A stretch of DNA of 64,000 bases, from NCBI GenBank assembly GCA_002331385.1, contig DCYB01000002.1:158526-222525 (forward strand), read 5' to 3'. The notes beneath the pieces were generated by a model. The model was not told the origin of the DNA. It saw only the letters and a list, made by a program, of their open reading frames with translations, and did no database searches. Positions 23,948 to 33,626 of the stretch are shown here, one piece after another. The stretch's first letter is position 1; every line of letters starts with the position of its first letter. The position numbers were made by a program, and so were the translations under genes. Source of the DNA: Comamonadaceae bacterium UBA2121. Lineage in GTDB: Bacteria > Pseudomonadota > Gammaproteobacteria > Burkholderiales > Burkholderiaceae_C.

Positions 23948-26023
23948 TCAGCCCTGCAATATGAGCGCGTCCACCGCCAGTACGCCTTCGCCCTCGGGCA
24001 TCACCATCAGCGGGTTCACTTCGGCCTCGCTGACCTGCAACTCCGGGCGCACGGCCAACTGCGACAGATTGGCAATGGTGTGCGCCAATGCCTCCAGGTC
24101 GCCCTTCTTCGTGCCACGCAGGCCGGTGACGGTTTTCAGCATCTTCACTTCGTCGATCATCGTGCGCGCTACTTCGACCGTCACTGGCGCCAGACGAATG
24201 CTGCGGTCCTTCATCACCTCGGCCCAGATGCCACCGGCCGCCAGCATGATGATGGGCCCGGCATCCACATCCACGCGATAGCCCACCAGCACTTCCGTCA
24301 GCCCCTTGCGCATGGGCTGCACCAGCACCTCATCGCAAACTATGCCGGGAGCGCGCTCCTGCAGGTTGCGGCGCAAGGTGGCAAACGCCTCGCCTAACTG
24401 GGCGGCGTTCTGGATGCCCAGTACCACGCCGCCCACTTCGGTCTTGTGCTGGATGTCTGCCGAGCACACCTTGGCCACCACCGGATAGTCGAACGGCAAC
24501 TGCGCTGGCGGCGACCCGATCGGGAACGTGGCCGCTGCCGCGTGCGGCACCTTCAGCGTGTCCAGCAGTGCATAGGCGTCGGACTCCTTGAGCGCATGAG
24601 GGTGCTGTATCTGTACCGGCTGCGCCTTGCCCCCCGGAACGCGCCGTGCGAACACAGCAGCAATGGCATCCGCACAGGCTTCTGGCGTGCGAAAGCAGGG
24701 AATCTGTGCCTGCGTGAGTTGCGCCAGCGCGTGCGGCGCATCGGGCACCAGCATGGCGACCAGCGGCTTGTCATGCCCCGCACTGTCGATGATCGGCTTG
24801 ACGGCCAGATCTGGCTGGAACCGGGCGGACGAACCCACCACGGCCACCACCAGATCGAACTCTGGCGCTTCCAGCAAGATGTCCAGCGCCTTTTTCATCA
24901 CCTCGTATTTCGTTCCCGCCAGCGTGAGGTCCAGCACACGCCCTGCGGTACCGGGAATGTCGGCGGCCTGGAGTTGCGCCAGCGTTTCGGGCGACACCAT
25001 TTCCACCGTCACATCACGAATGCCGAGTTGGTCCACCACCATGGCCGCACCGCCGCCCGTGGTAGTGACCACGCCCACGCGCTTGGTGGCGCGTGGCGCG
25101 AGCGGCAGCTTCTGCGCCAGCGGCATGACCTCGAACAGCGTCTCCAGCATGTCCACGCGCACCACGCCCAGGTCCTTCAGGAACGCATCGGCGATGTCGT
25201 CCTCGCCTGCCAGCGCGCCCGTGTGCGTGGCCGACATCTCGGCTGCGGCGCCCGAGCGTCCCAGTTTGTAGGCCACGACGGGCTTGCCGCGCTGGGCCGC
25301 CTCGCGCGCGAAGGCCTGTAGCTTGTCGCCATGGTGCAGGCTTTCGAGGAACAGCACGTACCCCTCGATGTGCGGATCGTCCAGCGTGGCAGCGCAGATT
25401 TCACCCACGCTCAAGTCCACTTCGCTGCCCACGGACACCAACCCGGCAAAGCCCACGCCACGCGCCTTGCCCCGCGACACCAGCGCGCCAATCATGCTGC
25501 CACTGTGCGATGCGACAAACACCTTGCCAGCGGGCATGTCGGGCTCGGCAAAGGCGGCATTGGCGGTGAGCATCAGACCGTTGGATGGATTGACCACGCC
25601 AAGACTGCTCGGCCCCAGAATGCGGATGCCCGTTTCGCGGGCGATGGTGCGCAGCTCGGCCTCGCGCGCAGCACCCTCCGGGCCTGTTTCAGAAAAGCCG
25701 CTGGCCAGCACCGTCACCAGCTTCACACCCAGCCTGGCGCACTCGCGCACCGTGTCCACCACGGTGTCGGTGGGTGACAGCACGAACACCTGATCCGGCA
25801 CTTCCGGCAGTGCCGCCAGCGACGGCCACGCCTGCTCGCCCTGCACTTGCGCACGATTCGGATTGATGGGATAGACCTTGCCCGCAAAGCCCGCACGGCG
25901 CAGGAATTGCTGCGGACGCCCGCCGGTCTTCTTCGTGTCGTCCGACGCACCCACCAGAGCCACGCTGCCCGGATACAGCAGCGCTTTGCACAGATCGGAA
26001 GTTGTACTGTTCATGCTAGTCAT
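23948..26023 (-). CDS. NDP-forming acyl-CoA synthetase (acetate-CoA ligase family)
   Basis: About 691 residues. The order is a CoA-binding domain (PGSVALVGASDDTKKTGGRP near residues 15-35), succinyl-CoA-synthetase-like domains (FVASHSGSMIGALVSRGKARG) and a C-terminal ATP-grasp domain (LPFDYPVVAKVCSADIQHKTE near residue 510 onward). This is the fused alpha-beta arrangement of ADP-forming acyl-CoA synthetases, which activate an acid with ATP and CoA. ATGs at 26023 and 26014 are both plausible starts. It follows a Bug receptor gene by 17 bp and precedes a hydrolase, and likely activates the acid for the acyl-CoA dehydrogenase two genes upstream. Confidence 0.9.
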   Translation of the reverse strand: MTSMNSTTSDLCKALLYPGSVALVGASDDTKKTGGRPQQFLRRAGFAGKVYPINPNRAQVQGEQAWPSLAALPEVPDQVFVLSPTDTVVDTVRECARLGVKLVTVLASGFSETGPEGAAREAELRTIARETGIRILGPSSLGVVNPSNGLMLTANAAFAEPDMPAGKVFVASHSGSMIGALVSRGKARGVGFAGLVSVGSEVDLSVGEICAATLDDPHIEGYVLFLESLHHGDKLQAFAREAAQRGKPVVAYKLGRSGAAAEMSATHTGALAGEDDIADAFLKDLGVVRVDMLETLFEVMPLAQKLPLAPRATKRVGVVTTTGGGAAMVVDQLGIRDVTVEMVSPETLAQLQAADIPGTAGRVLDLTLAGTKYEVMKKALDILLEAPEFDLVVAVVGSSARFQPDLAVKPIIDSAGHDKPLVAMLVPDAPHALAQLTQAQIPCFRTPEACADAIAAVFARRVPGGKAQPVQIQHPHALKESDAYALLDTLKVPHAAAATFPIGSPPAQLPFDYPVVAKVCSADIQHKTEVGGVVLGIQNAAQLGEAFATLRRNLQERAPGIVCDEVLVQPMRKGLTEVLVGYRVDVDAGPIIMLAAGGIWAEVMKDRSIRLAPVTVEVARTMIDEVKMLKTVTGLRGTKKGDLEALAHTIANLSQLAVRPELQVSEAEVNPLMVMPEGEGVLAVDALILQG

Positions 26024-26040
26024 TGCCTTGCGCTTCTTGC

Positions 26041-27018
26041 TCAGTCGTTGCCGATTTTTGCTTTCTTGAACTGGTCGGCCCAGAAGGCCACCTCTTCCTT
26101 CAACTCTGCCTTGAATTGCTGCGGCGTATTGCCGATCAGCATCGAGCCCTGCGGCACCAGTGCATCCTGGAATTCCTTGGTGTGCACGGCTTTCTCCAGC
26201 ACCGCCGCCAGCTTGTCCACGACAGCCTTGGGCGTGCCCGCCGGGGCCAGCAACGCGTTCCACGACTCCGACTTCATCGCCGGCACACCCACTTCCGCAA
26301 ATGTAGGCACATTGGGCAGGCCGGGCAGGCGCTTGGGGCCCGCCACGGCAAGCGGGCGCACCTTGCCCGCGACGAGGTTGGGCATGGAGCCCATGGACGT
26401 CATGAACGCCGCATCAATGGTGCTGGACATCAGATCGTTGATCACACCGGTCGTGCCGCCATAAGGCACGTGCACCATTTTCATGCCGGTCAACTCTTCC
26501 AGCCGCAGCATGGCCATGTGCTGTGTGCCGCCCTTGCCGGTGCTGCCATAGGAAAGGCCGTCCGCCTTCTTCTTGGCCAGTGCCTCGAACTCCTGATAGG
26601 TCTTGGCCGGCGACTTCGGGCTGACGGACAACACGCCTGGCGCAACCGAAATCTTCGACACCGGCTCGAAGCTCTTGAGCGGATCGAACTTCTGCTGCGG
26701 ATACACGTACTTGTTCATCACCAGCGGCGATGCGGCCAGCAGCAGCGTGTAGCCATCCGGCGGCGCGGCGGCCACCATTTCGGACGCAATATTGCTCGTC
26801 GCGCCGGGCTTGTTTTCGACGATGAACGGCGACTTGAGCGCATCGGACAACGCCCGCGCCGCCAACCGCGCCACGACGTCGGTCGGGCCTCCGGCCTGGA
26901 AGCCGACGATGATCTTCACCGTCTTGTGCGGGTAGCTGTCCGCGTCCGCCGCGTGCGCGCCGGTGAAGGCCATGGCGCACAACGAGGCAATGGCGAGAGG
27001 AACAATTCTGCGTTGCAT
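26041..27018 (-). CDS. Bug-family (TctC) periplasmic solute receptor
   Basis: A 325-residue receptor with a signal peptide (MQRRIVPLAIASLCAMAFTGAHA). The mature part has YPHKTVKIIVGFQAGGPTDVV, FIVENKPGATSNIASE, VPYGGTTGVINDLMSSTID and ends KKAKIGND. The first two motifs form the ligand loop. As with the other Bug genes here, no TctA/TctB membrane genes are adjacent. Its place between the acyl-CoA dehydrogenase and acyl-CoA synthetase genes suggests it delivers the acid that is then activated. AAGGAG-like sequence precedes the start. Confidence 0.91.
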   Translation of the reverse strand: MQRRIVPLAIASLCAMAFTGAHAADADSYPHKTVKIIVGFQAGGPTDVVARLAARALSDALKSPFIVENKPGATSNIASEMVAAAPPDGYTLLLAASPLVMNKYVYPQQKFDPLKSFEPVSKISVAPGVLSVSPKSPAKTYQEFEALAKKKADGLSYGSTGKGGTQHMAMLRLEELTGMKMVHVPYGGTTGVINDLMSSTIDAAFMTSMGSMPNLVAGKVRPLAVAGPKRLPGLPNVPTFAEVGVPAMKSESWNALLAPAGTPKAVVDKLAAVLEKAVHTKEFQDALVPQGSMLIGNTPQQFKAELKEEVAFWADQFKKAKIGND

Positions 27019-27100
27019 GTGAGTCTCCTTGAATCCAGTGAATGCGATGGGTCCGGCGTCGTGGGCCGCGTACGGATCGTGCTGATCGTGTCAATCCTGC

Positions 27101-28258
27101 TTATGCTGCCTTGGGTGGACGCTGCGAGAACGTGCGCTCGAACACCCCTTCCGCGATGCGGTTCTTCAGGATTTCGATGGAGCCGCCCGCGATCATCCAG
27201 CCGCGCGTGCGGCGCACGCAGTACTCCACCAGCGCCTCCTGGCTGAAGCCCATGCCGCCCATCACCTGCAGGGCGTCGTTGGAAACCTCCCAACCCGCCA
27301 TGTTGCACGCCAGCTTGGCCATGGCCGTGCTTTGGGCCGATGGCAAGCCATGCTCGCCCTCCAGCGCCGCCTTGTAGAGCAGCAGTTGCGCCTGCTCCAG
27401 CTTCATCCACATCTCGGCAAACTTCCACTGCAGGCCCTGGAACTCGCACAGCTCGCGACCAAACTGCTTGCGCACCAGCGCATGCTCACGCGCCATGTTG
27501 AATGCGTAACGGCCCAAAGCCAGTGCGCGCGACGAGTTGCCCAGACGCTCCACGTTGAAGCCGGAAATCTGCTTCTTGAAGCCGCCCGCGCCCAGCAGCA
27601 CGTTCTCCTTGGGAATGCGGCAGTTCTCGAAATACAGTTGCGACCACTGCTCACCATTCATGAAATTCGATGGTTGGCCGACGACAAAACCGGGCGTGCC
27701 TTTTTCCACCAGCACCGAGCCGATGCCCCCCACGCCGGGGCCGAAGCGCAGATAGACGAGGAACAGCTCCGCCTCCGGGCTGTGCGTGGAAAACACCTTG
27801 CTGCCGTTGATCAGGTAGTCATCGCCATCCTGCGTTGCGGTGGTCTTCAGCTCGGTCACGGCAGAGCCCGCATCTGGCTCGGTCATGCCCAGAGAGATGA
27901 GCTTTTTTCCGGCCAGCAGATCGGGCAGGAAGCGCTTCTTCTGCTCGGGCGAGGCATATTCGACAAATGTGCGGATGGGGCCGAAATTGCCCGCCTGCAC
28001 GATGTCGGCGCTCTTGGGGCAGTGCAGCGCCACCTGCTGGATCGCCAGCACCGCATGCATCAGCGTGCCGCCCTGACCTCCATCTTCTTCCGGGAACGTG
28101 ATGCCCAGCAGGCCCTGCTCGGCCAGCAGCCTGGCAGTCTCCCACGGGTAGTGCGGGGAGTGCGCGCGCTCCAGTGCGCCGGGTGCGAGCTTATCCCTGG
28201 CAAAGCGGGCGACGCTGTCGGCAAACTCCTGATGTTCGGGCGAGAGTGTGAAATCCAT
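27101..28258 (-). CDS. Acyl-CoA dehydrogenase
   Basis: A 385-residue FAD enzyme. The N-terminal helical domain (LSPEHQEFADSVARFARDKL), the central beta-domain SLGMTEPDAGSAVTELKT with the FAD-contact motif, and the C-terminal four-helix domain with VRKQFGRELCEFQGLQWK are present. At the usual catalytic-base site near the end it reads MIAGGSIEIL instead of YEGTSEI. However, E237 in NVERLGN matches the base position of isovaleryl- and long-chain acyl-CoA dehydrogenases. It therefore likely oxidises branched or longer acyl-CoAs, but the substrate is not determined. The ATG at 28258 was chosen by family N-terminus. It heads the minus-strand run. Confidence 0.92.
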   Translation of the reverse strand: MDFTLSPEHQEFADSVARFARDKLAPGALERAHSPHYPWETARLLAEQGLLGITFPEEDGGQGGTLMHAVLAIQQVALHCPKSADIVQAGNFGPIRTFVEYASPEQKKRFLPDLLAGKKLISLGMTEPDAGSAVTELKTTATQDGDDYLINGSKVFSTHSPEAELFLVYLRFGPGVGGIGSVLVEKGTPGFVVGQPSNFMNGEQWSQLYFENCRIPKENVLLGAGGFKKQISGFNVERLGNSSRALALGRYAFNMAREHALVRKQFGRELCEFQGLQWKFAEMWMKLEQAQLLLYKAALEGEHGLPSAQSTAMAKLACNMAGWEVSNDALQVMGGMGFSQEALVEYCVRRTRGWMIAGGSIEILKNRIAEGVFERTFSQRPPKAA

Positions 28259-28475
28259 GAAAGAACCTGACTGTGGGTTGTGCATTGATCGATGGGCAAA
28301 TCATGCAGCGCCAGGCACGCTTCCAGTTCTTCCGGTTTGGCCTTGAGAAATGAAAAAAAGACATATCCCGATGAACGTTGCTCTTCCCCTTTTCTTCGAT
28401 GCCAGAGGATGATTCACACCCATCAGCCACCCAATTGGCAGACATTTTTTCCGCCACTGTCAGGAGTCCCACACC

Positions 28476-29813
28476 ATGTACGTCACCGAGCAACTCGGTC
28501 AGTTCACTGCCGCAATCGCTACCCGGACACTGCCTCCGGACGTGGTGCATCACGCCAAGCGCGCGCTCGTCGACTGGTACGGCGCGTTGCTAGCTGGCTA
28601 CCCCATGGAGCCGACCACCATGGTGGAAAAAGCCCTCGCGCAGGAGCTCGATCAGGGCAAGGCACGGTTGGCGCTGGGCCGTCCGGCGGCCACGCGAGCG
28701 GCGGCGCTCATCAACGGCACGGCGTCACACACCGCCGAAGTGGACGACATCTTCCGCGAGGCCATCTACCACCCCGGTGCGCCCACGTTCTCTGCCGCCA
28801 TGGCCGTGGGACATGCCATCGGCGCCAGCGGCGATGACTTCCTGCGCGCATCCATCGCGGGCTATGAAACCTCCACCCGCATCGGCCGCACCATGGGCCG
28901 CGCGCACTACCAACACTGGCACAACACCGGCACCGTTGGCACCTTTGGCGCGGCCACGGCTGCCGCCAGCCTGCTGCGGCTGGATGCGCGCCAGAGCGCC
29001 AATGCGCTCGCCATTGCCGCCACCTTCGCCGCCGGGTTGCAACAGGCCTTCAAGATGGATTCACTCGCCAAGCCGCTGCATTCCGGGCGTGCGGCAGAAG
29101 CCGGCGTGACCGCCGCCCTCATGGCGCAGCAAGGCGTGACGGGTTCATTGGACGTATTCGAAGGCGAGGTGGGATTGGGGCAGTCCATGAGCGACGGCCC
29201 AGACTGGAGCCACGCATTCGACGATCTGAGCAGCGTCTACAACATCAACGCGATGACGTTCAAGAACCACACATGCTGCGGCCACACGTTTGCGCCCATC
29301 GACGGCGCGCTGGAACTGCAAAAACGCCACGGCATTCGTGCAGAAGACATTGACAGCATCCGCATCGCCACCTACTCGCCCGCACTGGCCGTCGCGGGCA
29401 ACATGCAGCCGCGCACCGCGCCGGAAGCGCGATTCAGCATCGCCTACGTGGTTGCTACTGCGCTGCTGCATGGCAGCGTGCGTCTAGCGGCATTCAGCCA
29501 GGAGCGGCTGGATTCACCCGCGATCCGCGCGCTCATGGAGCGCGTCCAACTCGAAGTGGAGCCGCAACTCGACGCCGCCTTTCCGCGCCAGCGCGCCGCC
29601 CAGGTCCGCATCACCCTGCGCGACGGCCAGACCTTTGCCATGCTGCAACCCACGCGCAAAGGCGACCCTGACATGCCACTGTCGGACGAAGAATTGAACG
29701 AGAAATTCCGCGAACTCGCGCTGCCCGTGATCGGACAGCCGCGCAGCGACGAGCTCATCGCCGCGCTGTGGTCCATCGACCAAAGCGCGAACCTCGACCC
29801 GCTGGCGCGCTGA
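28476..29813 (+). CDS. MmgE/PrpD-family protein
   Basis: A 445-residue member of the family that includes 2-methylcitrate dehydratase PrpD and cis-aconitate decarboxylase. Characteristic stretches are VVHHAKRALVDWYGALLAG, INGTASHTAEVDDIFREAIYHPG, AGYETSTRIGRTMG and MTFKNHTCCGHTFAPIDG. Members handle tricarboxylate-like substrates, but many accessory copies are uncharacterised. It is divergent from the acyl-CoA dehydrogenase gene, with a 217-bp shared upstream region. It ends 34 bp before the left att repeat of the integrated island. Confidence 0.88.
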   Translation: MYVTEQLGQFTAAIATRTLPPDVVHHAKRALVDWYGALLAGYPMEPTTMVEKALAQELDQGKARLALGRPAATRAAALINGTASHTAEVDDIFREAIYHPGAPTFSAAMAVGHAIGASGDDFLRASIAGYETSTRIGRTMGRAHYQHWHNTGTVGTFGAATAAASLLRLDARQSANALAIAATFAAGLQQAFKMDSLAKPLHSGRAAEAGVTAALMAQQGVTGSLDVFEGEVGLGQSMSDGPDWSHAFDDLSSVYNINAMTFKNHTCCGHTFAPIDGALELQKRHGIRAEDIDSIRIATYSPALAVAGNMQPRTAPEARFSIAYVVATALLHGSVRLAAFSQERLDSPAIRALMERVQLEVEPQLDAAFPRQRAAQVRITLRDGQTFAMLQPTRKGDPDMPLSDEELNEKFRELALPVIGQPRSDELIAALWSIDQSANLDPLAR

Positions 29814-29847
29814 CGAGGCTGGCGCTCTGGCTCAGGGAAGGCGGATG

Positions 29848-29872
29848 GATCAGACGTTGAACAGGAAGTTCA
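29848..29872. repeat. attL: left 25-bp copy of the ychF 3' end
   Basis: Identical over 25 bp to 39400-39424, starting GATCAGACGTTGAAC and ending GAAGTTCA; flanking bases differ on both sides. Read on the minus strand, it encodes the last residues of YchF (NFLFNV) and its stop codon. It is the expected footprint of site-specific integration. Confidence 0.93.
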
Positions 29873-30290
29873 AAGAGAACCCCTTTAAATACAATATCAT
29901 TTTAAGGAATCTATCAAAACATACCCACATCTATACCCACCCATGCTACCGCTTGTTGCCGATTGACTTTCGCACCAGTGCATTTGATTGGTCGCGCTCC
30001 TATCTGCGCATCTAGGCCTTCAATTGATCATGGGCAATGCTCAGAAAGAGCTGATGGCAAAGCCAACCGCGACGGTCGTCTTGCCCATCGCTGCAAGTCG
30101 ATCACCTGTATAAAACTCTCCGAAGAATCATAAGAATCATTGACGGGATACCGTTAGCTACGGTCGATACCAATAAGTACGCGTTAGCGGCTCCAGACAT
30201 TGCAGACAGGGTCATCACACAAATCCAACAAACCTACATATATTTATGTGCTATCCTTCATGAAATTATGTGCCAACCTGATGAATCGGG
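29873..30290. other. Non-coding left end of the island
   Basis: No gene is supported here; open frames are short and lack ribosome sites or recognisable motifs. The stretch holds the putative integrase arm site at 29920-29939, a small inverted repeat ACCGT/ACGGT at 30150-30164, and two TTATGTGC direct repeats (30244-30251, 30266-30273) before the HTH gene. Confidence 0.6.
29920..29939 (+). repeat. Putative integrase arm-type site, left
   Basis: CATACCCACATCTATACCCA occurs here and, with 18 of 20 bases matching, at 39240-39259 in the same orientation, close to the inside of each att repeat. Paired short repeats near both ends fit arm-type integrase or excisionase binding, though this is inference. 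Confidence 0.55.
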
Positions 30291-30581
30291 ATGACGTATT
30301 CAAATTTTCTTGCAGAGCTTCAGAAAATTGGGCTGAGCGTACGCGCATTTGCCGAATTAGTTGGCATGAATCCGAATTCGCTGTCCAACTACGCGAGTCA
30401 CGGTGAGCTGCCGACCCACATCGCTCTAATTGCAGTGCTGATTGTCGGAATCGCAGAGAAAGGTGGGGACTACCGGCAAATCATGTCAAAGGTTGCACTC
30501 ACGCCCAAAAAACCACGCGGTAGTGCAAAGCGAGGGCGGTTTGGCGGGAACCCACAGCAAGCAATGGACTTTGACGTATGA
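30291..30581 (+). CDS. Small helix-turn-helix (XRE-like) protein
   Basis: A 96-residue protein. The first 60 residues look like an XRE/Cro-type helix-turn-helix (LSVRAFAELVGMNPNSLSNYAS), and the C-terminus is basic (KKPRGSAKRGRFGGN). It lies 45 bp upstream of the methyltransferase gene on the same strand, the usual location of a control protein for a restriction-modification system. Two direct repeats (TTATGTGC, 22 bp apart) upstream could be its operator. No strong ribosome site precedes the ATG. It could instead be a structural accessory DNA-binding subunit. Confidence 0.72.
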   Translation: MTYSNFLAELQKIGLSVRAFAELVGMNPNSLSNYASHGELPTHIALIAVLIVGIAEKGGDYRQIMSKVALTPKKPRGSAKRGRFGGNPQQAMDFDV

Positions 30582-30626
30582 CGAGCGATCACCAAGACAC
30601 GCACTCAAAGCTCCTGGAGCGACGCC

Positions 30627-33626
30627 ATGGCTGACCTTAACGCGTTGTTGACGGTATATGGCGCTGATGCAGCGTCACTGCACCTGTTGAATGTAGATGG
30701 GCCGGAGCTGCTTCCCTATGCCACGTTGTTAACAGCACGTCGCCATGGGAGTTCGGTGCTGAGTGCCGTTGGGGCGGTATATGAATGGCAGGGCGCGCCC
30801 CTTCTTTTTTTGGTGGATGCTGATTCCCTTGAAGGTGAGCAGCATTTGCACCAGATACGCCGTTTGCTCGCTATGCGCGGTGATGCACCTTATCTTGGCG
30901 TGGTGGCACCTGGGCGCCTTGATGTTTACCGCATTGCATTGGACAAGCATTCGCTGCGGAAGGCCAAGGTGGAGATCGGAAATACCGATCCATCTGTTGT
31001 GCTAGCAAGACTTGGCAACCTGCGGCCTGATGCAGCTATTAGCCATCGTGGCTGGATCTCCAATGTCGTCTTGAATTTACTGACACGATCAATTACGCGC
31101 TTGATCGGGCTACAGAGTGTGACGCAAGATGATGCCATTTCGCTGGTTGGTCGCGCGCTGTTTACACGCTTTCTTGCTGACCGAGATTTGTTGCCACGGG
31201 CAATATGTGCATCGGAAACACCTTCCAGTTTCTTCGATCAACGTTCTGCAGCCGAGAGAACTTCGCGATGGCTCGATGACACGTTCAATGGTGACCTCTT
31301 ACCGCTTTCGGAGAGGGTTTTCGATGTGTTGCCTAACCAAGCCTATGCTGTGTTAGGCGATATCATGCGACGCGCTCCTGATAGCCAACTGTTCTTGGGT
31401 TGGGAAGAAAAATGGGATAACTTGGATTTTTCCCATATTCCCGTAGGAGTGCTGAGTCAAGCTTACGAGCTATATCTGCGCGAACGTGCGCCGCTTCGCC
31501 AGAAGCGCGAAGGAGGTTTCTACACCCCGCGTCCAATCGCAGATTTGATGGTGCGGGCCTCATTTCGAGCGCTGGAGCGTCATGGTACGGTCAGCCACGC
31601 TAGGGTGCTCGATCCAGCTGCGGGTGCTGGCGTTTTTTTGCTAACGGCGTTTCGTGAACTGGTAGCTGCGCGCTGGCGTGCGGAAGGGAAGCGACCTGAG
31701 ACGAGGATGCTCCGCTCAATCCTCTATGGCCAGGTGACGGGCTTTGATGTGAACGAGGCTGCGTTGCGATTTGCGGCTTTAGGTTTGTACCTCATGTCCA
31801 TTGAGCTCGACCCTAACCCCAGACCAGTTGACAAACTGCGCTTTGAGAACCTAAGCGGCACGGTGCTACACAGACTCACTTCCGAGAGCAAGGAAGAAGG
31901 GCATGAGCTGGGTAGTCTTGGCCCGCTGGTTGGGCAAAAGCATGTGGGTCAATACGATCTGGTTATTGGCAACCCTCCATGGTCCAGTGCGACTGGACTA
32001 AGCGATTGGCATCTGGTCAGCGAGGCAGTAGCCCGTATTGCTGCTAGCAGGCAAGTCTCCAATCAAACGCCACCCTTACCAAATGAGTGTCTGGATCTTC
32101 CATTTGTTTGGCGTGCTATGGAGTGGGCAAAGCCTGGTGGCCAGATTGCGTTTGCACTCCATGCCAAATTGCTCTTTCAGCAAGGTGATGGCATGGTCGA
32201 GGCGCGGCAAGCCTTGTTCGAAGCGCTAGATGTGACTGCGATCATCAATGGTTCTGAACTACGGCAGACCAAGGTCTGGCCAGAGATTTCAGCTCCGTTT
32301 TGCATTTTGTTCGCGACAAATGACATTCTAGGTTCAGGCGCCGGTTTCCGACTCATCAGTCCGAAGTTAGAAGAGTCGATGAACGCCGCTGGCGTTATGC
32401 GGATTGATGCATTGAATGCTGAAACGATACATCCCTCGCGTGTAGCAGAAGTGCCTGACATCTTGAAGATCCTATTTCGCGGAACAAGTGCCGATTTGGG
32501 AATTGTCGAGCGCATTCGAGCCCAAGGACACCCAACGCTTGATGCCTATTGGCGCGAAAGAATTGGTACAACTGAACGTGGCCGTTTGCGGGGTAGCGGG
32601 AATGGTTACCAGAAATTACGGCCCAGCAGTCGAACACGTAAAAATGGTGACGGTTTGCCGGGTGTAGACGCGACATATTTACATGGATTGTTTGAGGTTA
32701 ACTCTGAGTCAATGACCAGTATCGTCATCGACGACAGTGTCCTTGAGCCGTTTGTAGATCAACGCATTCACGATCCTAGGCCCCTTGAGATTTTTGCGGG
32801 CCCTTTGGTCATTGTTCATAAATCTCCACCAGCGGCCACAGGACGCATTAGCGTTGCCATTGCCGCGACTAGTTTGGTCTTTAATGAAACGTTCTATGGG
32901 TACAGTCCAATTGGGCATCCTGAAGCGGATGCTCTTGTTCGCTATCTGACATTGATTCTTGGCAGTAGATTGGCTGTTTGGATGTCGCTCGTTACCAGCG
33001 GAGAGTTCGGCTTTGAACGCGAAGTGATCGAGAAGGCGACCCTGGATCGGATTCCTATACCTGATTTCGATGCTACGCTGCCTGAGCAGCGCAATGAAGT
33101 GATCAGGTTGTTCGAGCAACTGCGTAACGGGAACGCTTCTTGGGACGAAGTCGATGCATGGGTGGCTAACCTCTATGGTTTGGGCCCGCGCGATCTCCAG
33201 GTGATTTCGGATACGCTCGCGTTCAACCTGCCGTTTGCCGAGAATAAGCAGCAAGCGCAACAACCGCCGTCAGCGGTGGATACGGCCCGGTTCTGCGATA
33301 CGTTGAAAGGAGAGTTGGAGCCCTGGTGTAAACGGTTGGGCACTTTCCTAAACGTGACGCCAATGCCGCAGCCAGCTGGTTCTCCGTGGGGCGGCATTGC
33401 ATTGCAAACGGCTACAGCAGAGGAAAGCCTTTCCGCAAGTGATTGGGCAGGTATTCTGCAAGCCGCTGACGACACCGCAAGCTCCGAAGTGTTGATACGA
33501 ACCAATGACGGGGGACTGTTAATTGGCAGACTTGCCCAGCAGCGTTATTGGAGTGATACCCAGGCTCGGCTTCTGGCACAACAGATTATTTGGTCTCATT
33601 TGGATGTGCTGAAAGGGCAAGCCTAA
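30627..33626 (+). CDS. Adenine-N6 DNA methyltransferase (Eco57I-type / type II-like)
   Basis: A 999-residue protein. The SAM-binding and catalytic core has GFYTP at about 297-301, motif I DPAAGAGVF at about 329-337 and the catalytic NPPW at 449-452, in the order of gamma-class adenine-N6 methyltransferases. About 290 residues precede the core, and 500 residues follow it that may hold the target-recognition region (FETFYGYSP-like FNETFYGYSPIG and ATLDRIPIPDF near 805-820 resemble Eco57I-family TRD segments). No PD-(D/E)XK motif is obvious in it, so cleavage would need a partner. GGAG precedes the ATG. The downstream gene encodes a nuclease-like protein. Codon use is less GC-rich than the backbone. 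Confidence 0.88.
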   Translation: MADLNALLTVYGADAASLHLLNVDGPELLPYATLLTARRHGSSVLSAVGAVYEWQGAPLLFLVDADSLEGEQHLHQIRRLLAMRGDAPYLGVVAPGRLDVYRIALDKHSLRKAKVEIGNTDPSVVLARLGNLRPDAAISHRGWISNVVLNLLTRSITRLIGLQSVTQDDAISLVGRALFTRFLADRDLLPRAICASETPSSFFDQRSAAERTSRWLDDTFNGDLLPLSERVFDVLPNQAYAVLGDIMRRAPDSQLFLGWEEKWDNLDFSHIPVGVLSQAYELYLRERAPLRQKREGGFYTPRPIADLMVRASFRALERHGTVSHARVLDPAAGAGVFLLTAFRELVAARWRAEGKRPETRMLRSILYGQVTGFDVNEAALRFAALGLYLMSIELDPNPRPVDKLRFENLSGTVLHRLTSESKEEGHELGSLGPLVGQKHVGQYDLVIGNPPWSSATGLSDWHLVSEAVARIAASRQVSNQTPPLPNECLDLPFVWRAMEWAKPGGQIAFALHAKLLFQQGDGMVEARQALFEALDVTAIINGSELRQTKVWPEISAPFCILFATNDILGSGAGFRLISPKLEESMNAAGVMRIDALNAETIHPSRVAEVPDILKILFRGTSADLGIVERIRAQGHPTLDAYWRERIGTTERGRLRGSGNGYQKLRPSSRTRKNGDGLPGVDATYLHGLFEVNSESMTSIVIDDSVLEPFVDQRIHDPRPLEIFAGPLVIVHKSPPAATGRISVAIAATSLVFNETFYGYSPIGHPEADALVRYLTLILGSRLAVWMSLVTSGEFGFEREVIEKATLDRIPIPDFDATLPEQRNEVIRLFEQLRNGNASWDEVDAWVANLYGLGPRDLQVISDTLAFNLPFAENKQQAQQPPSAVDTARFCDTLKGELEPWCKRLGTFLNVTPMPQPAGSPWGGIALQTATAEESLSASDWAGILQAADDTASSEVLIRTNDGGLLIGRLAQQRYWSDTQARLLAQQIIWSHLDVLKGQA

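Noticed and set aside
30200..30406. 68-codon frame before the HTH gene
   Set aside because: No ribosome site, no motif, and it overlaps the HTH gene in another frame.
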